Shown in pieces: positions 6,076 to 10,711 of a stretch of 10,711 bases of DNA. Position 1 is the first letter of the stretch. Every line of letters begins with the position of its first letter. The notes under the pieces were generated by a model, which saw only the letters and a list, made by a program, of their open reading frames with translations, made no database searches and had not been told where the DNA came from. The translations under genes and the position numbers were made by a program. This DNA is from UBA7236 sp035439505 (GTDB lineage Bacteria > Bacteroidota > Bacteroidia > Chitinophagales > BACL12). The stretch is from positions 1 to 10,711 of the forward strand of contig DAORKJ010000119.1 in NCBI GenBank assembly GCA_035439505.1. Reading direction: 5' to 3'.

Positions 6076-7581
6076 ATGTATAAGTTTTTTTCAATGGTTA
6101 TAGCTACTGCTTTGTCACTAAATTTAGTTGCACAAAGTGATGTTGATGCCTTGCGATATTCCACACTCGATTTTGGTGGAACTGCCCGCTCACTAGGTTC
6201 CGGAAATGCGTATGGTGCCTTAGGCGGCGATATGAGTTCGTTTAGTATGAACCCCGCAGGCATCGGAATTTATCGCGGCTCCGAATTTGTTTTAACGCCG
6301 GGATTATTAAGTATCAATAGCGAGTCATCATATTTTGGAACTAACACAGTAGAAGACAAATATAAATTTACTATCAATAATGCAGGAATTGTTTTTGCAA
6401 GTGTAAAACGTGGTAAAGAAAATGCCACATCCGGTTGGGTTACAGGAGCATTTGGAATTTCTTATAATCGTTTAGCCAATTTTAATAGTTCGGTATTATA
6501 TACCGGTTATAACGAAGGCTCTTCATTATTAAATTCATACGTTGATTATTTAAATGCTAACGGCGGAACTAATCCCGGCGATGTGTTCGACAAAGACCCT
6601 TTTGGTGCCGGACTTGCATGGGAAACATATTTAATTAATCCTTCAGGTGCCGATTCAACACAATATTTTCCGGTAGTGGAAGGAAATGTGCAACAAACAA
6701 AATCAATTGCAACACAAGGTGGAATTGGTGAAACAGCCATTACCTTCGGTGGAAATTATGGCAATAGATTATATGTTGGTGCAACAATCGGTATTCCACA
6801 TATATCTTACATTGTTTCTTCTGTATATACCGAATCAGATGTGAATGGCGAATATGATAATTTCGAATCATTTACATTAACCGATGTTTCCGAAACTTAT
6901 GGAACAGGTATTAATGCGAAATTAGGTTTGATTTATCGAATTAACGATAACCTGCGTTTAGGTGCTGCTGTGCATTCACCAACATTATATGGTTTAAATG
7001 ATAATTATATTTCTTCCATGAGCAGCAATTTAGAAGGTGATGGTGAATATGAATTTGATTCTCCAATTGGTGAATTTAGTTACGAATTAGTGACACCTTG
7101 GAGAGTAATTGGAAGCGCTGCAGTTACTATCAAAAAAATCGGATTTATTTCTGCAGAATATGAGTTTGTAGATTACAGTGAATCATCATTTAATTTCAAC
7201 CGCACTTTCGATGCCGGAGATATTTCTTACGAGAATACAATTAATACTAATATCGACACTAAATACGGTGCAGCATCTATCATTCGTCTCGGTGGTGAAT
7301 TAACTTACGATGTATTCCGCTTCAGAGGTGGTTATATAATGAGCAGCTCACCATTTAACGATGGCATTGCTGCCGATGGAGCCGATTTCGCAAAAAATAC
7401 TTGGACCGCAGGACTTGGAATTAAAGAAGATGATTATTTTATTGACCTTGCATTTGCTCACAGCAATACAAAAGAATACGATATTCAATATGTATACGAT
7501 AACGGCGCCGGTGTAAACCAGGGTGCAACTATCGATAAAACTTTTAATAATTTCCTTTTAAGTTTTGGTTTTAGGTTTTAA
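6076..7581 (+). CDS. OmpP1/FadL/TodX-family outer-membrane transport protein
   Basis: The product is 501 residues. Residues 1-19 are a signal peptide (MYKFFSMVIA and on, cleavage after VA before Q20). The mature N-terminus has the FadL-family hallmark around the hatch: SLGSGNAYGALGGDMSSFSMNPAGIG (39-64), with the NPAG core at 59-62. Further family features are LRLGAAVHSPTLYGLND (293-309) and TPWRVIGSAAV (340-350), followed by alternating beta-strand segments. The chain ends FNNFLLSFGFRF, a C-terminal aromatic beta-signal read by the BAM machinery. FadL proteins form 14-stranded barrels that pass hydrophobic compounds such as fatty acids or aromatics. The substrate here cannot be told. Bacteroidota relatives are sometimes called 'hemin receptor', for which nothing in this sequence gives support. 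It lies 31 nt behind the Tyr-rich lipoprotein and is closed by a strong terminator, so the two form a probable two-gene operon. Confidence 0.9.
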   Translation: MYKFFSMVIATALSLNLVAQSDVDALRYSTLDFGGTARSLGSGNAYGALGGDMSSFSMNPAGIGIYRGSEFVLTPGLLSINSESSYFGTNTVEDKYKFTINNAGIVFASVKRGKENATSGWVTGAFGISYNRLANFNSSVLYTGYNEGSSLLNSYVDYLNANGGTNPGDVFDKDPFGAGLAWETYLINPSGADSTQYFPVVEGNVQQTKSIATQGGIGETAITFGGNYGNRLYVGATIGIPHISYIVSSVYTESDVNGEYDNFESFTLTDVSETYGTGINAKLGLIYRINDNLRLGAAVHSPTLYGLNDNYISSMSSNLEGDGEYEFDSPIGEFSYELVTPWRVIGSAAVTIKKIGFISAEYEFVDYSESSFNFNRTFDAGDISYENTINTNIDTKYGAASIIRLGGELTYDVFRFRGGYIMSSSPFNDGIAADGADFAKNTWTAGLGIKEDDYFIDLAFAHSNTKEYDIQYVYDNGAGVNQGATIDKTFNNFLLSFGFRF

Positions 7582-7598
7582 TGATTGTCAGTGAAGCA

Positions 7599-7635
7599 AA
7601 GCCCTCCTGGTGGTTCGGGGGGGCTTCTTTATTTT
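7599..7635 (+). terminator. Intrinsic terminator of the lipoprotein-FadL operon
   Basis: A 9-bp stem (AAGCCCTCC at 7599-7607 with GGGGGGCTT at 7618-7626, one G-U pair) has a 10-nt loop and is followed by CTTTATTTT. It begins 17 nt after the FadL stop codon. It is the most GC-rich hairpin in the window. Confidence 0.88.
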
Positions 7636-7719
7636 CGTAAATGCCCAAAATTTATCATTTAACAAAATATCTTTTTTTGGAGCATAAACTCCTCCCTTCG
7701 TATAGCATTCCCAACCCGC

Positions 7720-7964
7720 TTTCCGCTGCAACGAACTAATGTGCGTGTTCAAATTTTAATTGATAATCTCACTCCATCCCGGCTGTTGCATTGGTACATA
7801 GGTACATTCCCTAATTTGCACATTAGCTCGTTTCCGCTACAATCGGGGCTAACCGNNNNNNNNNNNNNNNNNNNNNNNNNNNNNNNNNNNNNNNNNNNNN
7901 NNNNNNNNNNNNNNNNNNNNNNNNNNNNNNNNNNNNNNNNNNNNNNNNNNNNNNNAGCACATTA
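7720..7964. repeat. Short dispersed repeat motifs around the scaffold gap
   Basis: Three motif families recur. TTTCCGCTGCAA (7720-7731) and TTTCCGCTACAA (7831-7842) differ at one base and lie 111 bp apart in direct orientation. GCACATTA occurs at 7818-7825 and 7957-7964, on both sides of the gap, and inverted at 7737-7744 (TAATGTGC). GGTACATAGGTACATT (7793-7808) is a tandem 8-mer. The pattern resembles an intergenic short tandem repeat tract. Confidence 0.5.
7856..7955. other. Assembly gap (100 N)
   Basis: Exactly 100 undetermined bases, the usual placeholder for a scaffold join of unknown length. The true distance between the flanks is therefore unknown, and additional repeat units or even a gene may be missing. 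Confidence 0.98.
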
Positions 7965-7981
7965 ACTCAACCTTCTTTCCT

Positions 7982-7989
7982 TAACTTTG
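7982..7989 (+). promoter_or_regulatory. Candidate -7 element of the decarboxylase gene
   Basis: TAACTTTG is a full match to the Bacteroidota -7 consensus TAnnTTTG. It ends only 10 nt before the ATG at 8000, so transcription would begin within a few bases of the start codon and the mRNA would be leaderless or nearly so. No TTG lies at the -33 distance in the known sequence right of the gap. Confidence 0.5.
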
Positions 7990-7999
7990 TTCCACTATT

Positions 8000-9889
8000 A
8001 TGCAATTCAAAAATTTACAACAATTTATCGACCTGCTTGAAAAAGAAGGGGAGCTGCTGCGCATTAAGGAGTTTGTTAATCCGAATCTCGAAATTACCGA
8101 AATCGCAGACCGGTTTATCAAAAACGACGGACCTGCTTTGTTGTTCGAAAATACCGGAACCGATTTTCCTTTACTCATCAATAGCATGGGCTCCTATAAG
8201 CGAATGTGTATGGCTTTGGGGGTTAATGAACTCGATGATATTGGGAATGATATTGAAGCCTTATTTAAAAAAATGGTGGCTCCGAAAAATAGTTTGATGG
8301 AGAAAGTAATGATGTTGCCCGAGTTAGGAAAAGTAGCATCTTACATGCCCAAAACGTTGAAAGGAAAAGGCGAATGTCAGCAGGTAATTATGGATGACCC
8401 GGATATAACTAAATTACCGGTGATGACTTGCTGGCCAGCCGATGGCGGACCATTTATTACCCTTCCTGTCATTCATACTTTAGACCCTGAAAATAATACG
8501 CGAAATGTGGGCATGTATCGCATGCAGGTATTCGGACCGAAATTAACCGGTATGCATTGGCATAAACATAAAGTAAGTGCCGGGCATTTTAATAAATATA
8601 AAAAATTAGGTAAACGTATGCCGGTTTCGGTAGCATTAGGTGGTGACCCTGTTTATACCTATTGCGCAACTGCACCTTTACCGCCAAATGTGGATGAATA
8701 TTTATTAGCCGGATTTATCAGAAAAAGAAAAGTGGAATTGGTAAAATGTATTACGAACGATTTATACGTTCCTGCCGATGCCGATTTTATTATTGAAGGT
8801 TATGTGGACCCTGATGAAGATTTTATTTTTGAAGGACCATTCGGCGATCATACCGGATATTATTCGTTAGCTGATTATTATCCCAAATTTCATATTACCT
8901 GCATTACGCATAAAAAAAATGCCGTATATCCATCAACTATAGTTGGTATTCCACCGCAGGAAGATGCATGGATTGGCAAAGCAACTGAACGCATTTTTAT
9001 TACGCCAATTAAATTAACCATGTTGCCCGAAGTAGAGGACATGGAATTACCAATTGAAGGTGTTTTTCATAACCTGACTATTGTAAAAATTAAAACGGAA
9101 TATGAAGGCCATGCACAAAAAGTAATGAATGCCATGTGGGGTGCAGGGCAAATGATGTTTAATAAAATATTAGTAATTACCGATAAAATAGATATTCATA
9201 ATTACGCGCAAGTGGCCGATTATGTCAGCAAACATGTAGACCCTTACAACGATATTTATTTTTCCGCGGGGCCAATGGATGTGCTGGATCACAGTTGCTC
9301 CAAATTTGCCTTCGGTTCAAAAGTGTGTATCGACGCAACCGAAAAAACAGATGCGCATGTTTTGGTTGATACACGTTCAATAATTATTGATACCCCGGCT
9401 TTACAACAAAAATACCCTGCAATTTCCGGCATTAATACTCAATTATTACAAGCAGGTTTTTCTGTAATCGCTGTTGGTGTGAAAAAAACATTACCAGCAC
9501 AAATCGAAACTTTGCATAAACAATTGGTATTAGAAGAAGGTGTTAATCAGGTGAAGTTTATTATTTATGTTGATGATGTAGTTGAGTTAAGTGATTTTGG
9601 TGTAGTTACCTGGAACACAGCCAATAATATCGACCCGCGGCGCGATATGATATTATCTCCGGCAGGTAAATATGGTATTTCACATTGCGGAATTGATGGC
9701 ACGCGCAAAACTAAAAAACTGGATAACTTCCAGCGCGACTGGCCTAATGTAATTGCTATGGATGCTGCAATAATTGAAACCATCGACAAGAAATGGGAAG
9801 TGTTAGGTTTAGGTAAATTTTTGCCTTCGCCTTCGCTTAAATATGTGGGACAGGTGATGAATAAAGGCGCTGTGGTAATTGAAAATTAA
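8000..9889 (+). CDS. UbiD-family prenylated-FMN-dependent decarboxylase (UbiD/MqnL-like)
   Basis: UbiD enzymes non-oxidatively decarboxylate aromatic or unsaturated acids with prenylated FMN made by a UbiX partner; none is in this window. The product is 629 residues, against about 500 for E. coli UbiD. Family features in order are NVGMYRMQVFGP (169-180) with R174 at the cofactor/active site; EGPFGDHTGYYS (278-289), whose E278 and D283 with R174 make the catalytic Glu-Arg-acid set; VGIPPQEDAWIGKATERIF (315-333); and the C-terminal DP..D and IDATEK motifs (414-449). These motifs then recur as IDPRRDM (544-550) and GIDGTRK (564-570), which suggests a duplicated C-terminal segment. The ATG at 8000 is preferred because a -7 element ends 10 nt before it and the N-terminus (LQQFIDLLEKEGELLRIKE) is family-like. 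A role in quinone biosynthesis is likely, for example the decarboxylase step of the futalosine menaquinone pathway, but the sequence alone does not fix the substrate. Confidence 0.9.
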   Translation: MQFKNLQQFIDLLEKEGELLRIKEFVNPNLEITEIADRFIKNDGPALLFENTGTDFPLLINSMGSYKRMCMALGVNELDDIGNDIEALFKKMVAPKNSLMEKVMMLPELGKVASYMPKTLKGKGECQQVIMDDPDITKLPVMTCWPADGGPFITLPVIHTLDPENNTRNVGMYRMQVFGPKLTGMHWHKHKVSAGHFNKYKKLGKRMPVSVALGGDPVYTYCATAPLPPNVDEYLLAGFIRKRKVELVKCITNDLYVPADADFIIEGYVDPDEDFIFEGPFGDHTGYYSLADYYPKFHITCITHKKNAVYPSTIVGIPPQEDAWIGKATERIFITPIKLTMLPEVEDMELPIEGVFHNLTIVKIKTEYEGHAQKVMNAMWGAGQMMFNKILVITDKIDIHNYAQVADYVSKHVDPYNDIYFSAGPMDVLDHSCSKFAFGSKVCIDATEKTDAHVLVDTRSIIIDTPALQQKYPAISGINTQLLQAGFSVIAVGVKKTLPAQIETLHKQLVLEEGVNQVKFIIYVDDVVELSDFGVVTWNTANNIDPRRDMILSPAGKYGISHCGIDGTRKTKKLDNFQRDWPNVIAMDAAIIETIDKKWEVLGLGKFLPSPSLKYVGQVMNKGAVVIEN

Positions 9890-9941
9890 TACTTGGGTTT
9901 GCTTTACGTGTTTGATTAATTTTTAATGTGTTTTTAGCCGG

Positions 9942-9972
9942 TTGTTTGGTTAATAAGTTATTATTAACTTGG
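9942..9972 (+). promoter_or_regulatory. Candidate promoter of the fatty acid hydroxylase family gene
   Basis: TTG at 9942-9944, a 20-nt spacer and TAACTTGG at 9965-9972 match the -33/-7 pair with one mismatch in the -7 element. The predicted start near 9978 gives a leader of about 27 nt to the ATG at 10005. No clear intrinsic terminator separates this from the upstream decarboxylase gene, so some read-through is possible. Confidence 0.35.
9949..9968. promoter_or_regulatory. Palindrome between promoter elements, possible operator
   Basis: A perfect 8-bp inverted repeat (GTTAATAA at 9949-9956, TTATTAAC at 9961-9968) has a 4-nt centre. An alternative overlapping 6-bp pairing is AAGTTA (9955-9960) with TAACTT (9965-9970). 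The palindrome fills the spacer between the candidate -33 and -7 elements, a place where a dimeric repressor would block polymerase. With no T tract after it, it does not look like an intrinsic terminator. Confidence 0.35.
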
Positions 9973-10004
9973 CTCATCATTTATTCACCCTCAACCTTAA
10001 ACGT

Positions 10005-10711
10005 ATGCAAAGCCTGGTGCAATATTTTGAAACTATTCCCGCATTACACCGATCCTTGATTTTATTTGGGGGCATGTTGTTTTTTTACCTGATTGAATAT
10101 GCTGTGCCATTATTTAAATTCAACTATCGCAAATTACAGCACGCAGGCATCAATTTGTTATTCACATTAACGACAATTATTATTAATTTTTTGTTTGCCT
10201 TTACCATTGTAAAAATTGGAGATTGGTCGATTCAACAACATATTGGTTTATTAACCTTTTTGAATGTCAACCTGCTTTGGTATACTATTATCGGTTTATT
10301 GCTAATGGATTTAATTGGTGCTTATACTGTTCATTATGTAGAACATAAAATAAAATGGATGTGGCGCTTTCATCTTATTCATCATTCAGATACGCATATC
10401 GATACAACATCTGCCAATCGTCACCACCCTGGAGAAAGTGTTTTTCGTTTATTTTTTACCGTAATTGCAGTCGGAATAATTGGAGCGCCAATTTGGTTAG
10501 TTATGATGTATCAATCAGCTTCGGTGGTATTATCCCAATTTAATCATGCCAATATTCGATTGCCGCTATGGTTGGATAAAACATTGAGTTGGGTTATTGT
10601 TTCGCCAAATATGCATAAAGTACACCATCATTATGTTCAGCCATATACTGATTCTAACTACGGCAATATTTTTTCCATTTGGGATCGTATTTTCGGCACC
10701 TATACTACATT
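10005..10711 (+). CDS. Sterol desaturase/fatty acid hydroxylase superfamily protein (runs off the right edge)
   Basis: The frame is open from the ATG at 10005 to the end of the window (235 full codons), so the C-terminus is missing. This is an integral membrane di-iron oxygenase of the PF04116 type. Predicted membrane segments lie at about 18-34, 48-69, 82-104 and 148-170. The histidine clusters that bind the two irons are in the right order: HYVEH (110-114), HLIHH (123-127), RHHPGE (139-144), NH (180-181) and HKVHHH (204-209). They are followed by the family signature NYGNIFSIWDRIFGTY (218-233). The family hydroxylates or desaturates lipids such as sterols, fatty acids, carotenoids or alkylglycerols using O2. 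The substrate cannot be assigned. It lies 115 nt behind the decarboxylase gene with its own candidate promoter, so shared function with that gene is not implied. Confidence 0.9.
   Translation, partial: MQSLVQYFETIPALHRSLILFGGMLFFYLIEYAVPLFKFNYRKLQHAGINLLFTLTTIIINFLFAFTIVKIGDWSIQQHIGLLTFLNVNLLWYTIIGLLLMDLIGAYTVHYVEHKIKWMWRFHLIHHSDTHIDTTSANRHHPGESVFRLFFTVIAVGIIGAPIWLVMMYQSASVVLSQFNHANIRLPLWLDKTLSWVIVSPNMHKVHHHYVQPYTDSNYGNIFSIWDRIFGTYTT

Larger units (their letters stand above)
7582..7999. other. Gene-free 418-bp stretch with terminator, short repeats and assembly gap
   Basis: This stretch holds the FadL terminator (7599-7635), about 200 bp with short repeated motifs, 100 N, and the promoter of the decarboxylase gene just before 8000. 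I see no credible coding region on either strand. An apparent open frame across the N run is an artefact. Confidence 0.8.

Noticed and set aside
6076..7581. 'Hemin receptor' as the name for the FadL-family protein
   Set aside because: The features are those of OmpP1/FadL (NPAG hatch region, no TonB box or plug domain), so a heme role has no support here.
7679..7692. GGAG/CTCC hairpin after a T run downstream of the FadL gene
   Set aside because: The stem is only 4 bp, and a much stronger terminator already lies upstream at 7599-7635.
7720..7842. The TTTCCGCT(G/A)CAA pair as possible ends of a small insertion element
   Set aside because: The copies are direct, not inverted, only 12 bp long, and no transposase or target duplication is visible; kept only as a dispersed-repeat observation.
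7741..7965. Apparent open frame through the N run
   Set aside because: Thirty-four of its 74 codons are undetermined and the rest lies in intergenic repeat sequence.

Overview
This window reads as a draft-genome or metagenome contig from a Bacteroidota bacterium, probably of the Chitinophagales/Sphingobacteriia/Cytophagia kind. Four things support this. One protein carries a C-terminal type A sorting domain of the type IX secretion system (T9SS), which is confined to this phylum. One gene encodes a periplasmic 'two-component regulator propeller' N-terminus. The prolyl-tRNA synthetase is the short archaeal/eukaryal-type form. Good matches to the Bacteroidota promoter consensus (TTG, about 20 nt, TAnnTTTG) occur, with no strong Shine-Dalgarno sequences. 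The DNA is AT-rich. A run of exactly 100 N (7856-7955) is a scaffold gap.

Layout: positions 1-4367 are on the minus strand. They hold, in transcription order, proS (4367-2892), a clear intrinsic terminator, a secreted T9SS cargo protein (2755-872), a long hairpin, and the N-terminal 237 residues of a sensor-type propeller protein that leaves the window at base 1. From 4464 on, everything is on the plus strand: a very tyrosine-rich lipoprotein (4464-6044), an OmpP1/FadL-type outer-membrane barrel (6076-7581) 31 nt behind it and probably in the same operon, and a strong terminator. Next comes a 418-bp gene-free stretch with short dispersed repeats and the assembly gap. It is followed by a UbiD-family decarboxylase (8000-9889) with a nearly leaderless promoter, and the first 235 codons of a sterol desaturase/fatty acid hydroxylase family membrane enzyme (10005 to the right edge).

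Most of the genes are ordinary chromosomal content: translation, cell envelope, and probably quinone and lipid metabolism. I see no mobile element, CRISPR array, defence system, tRNA or rRNA. The points most worth a second look are the lipoprotein with 53 tyrosines in 150 residues, co-transcribed with a FadL-type barrel; an apparent internal duplication of the C-terminal segment of the UbiD-family enzyme; the loss of most zinc ligands in the ProRS C-terminal domain; a palindrome placed between the promoter elements of the last gene; and the repeat motifs flanking the assembly gap.
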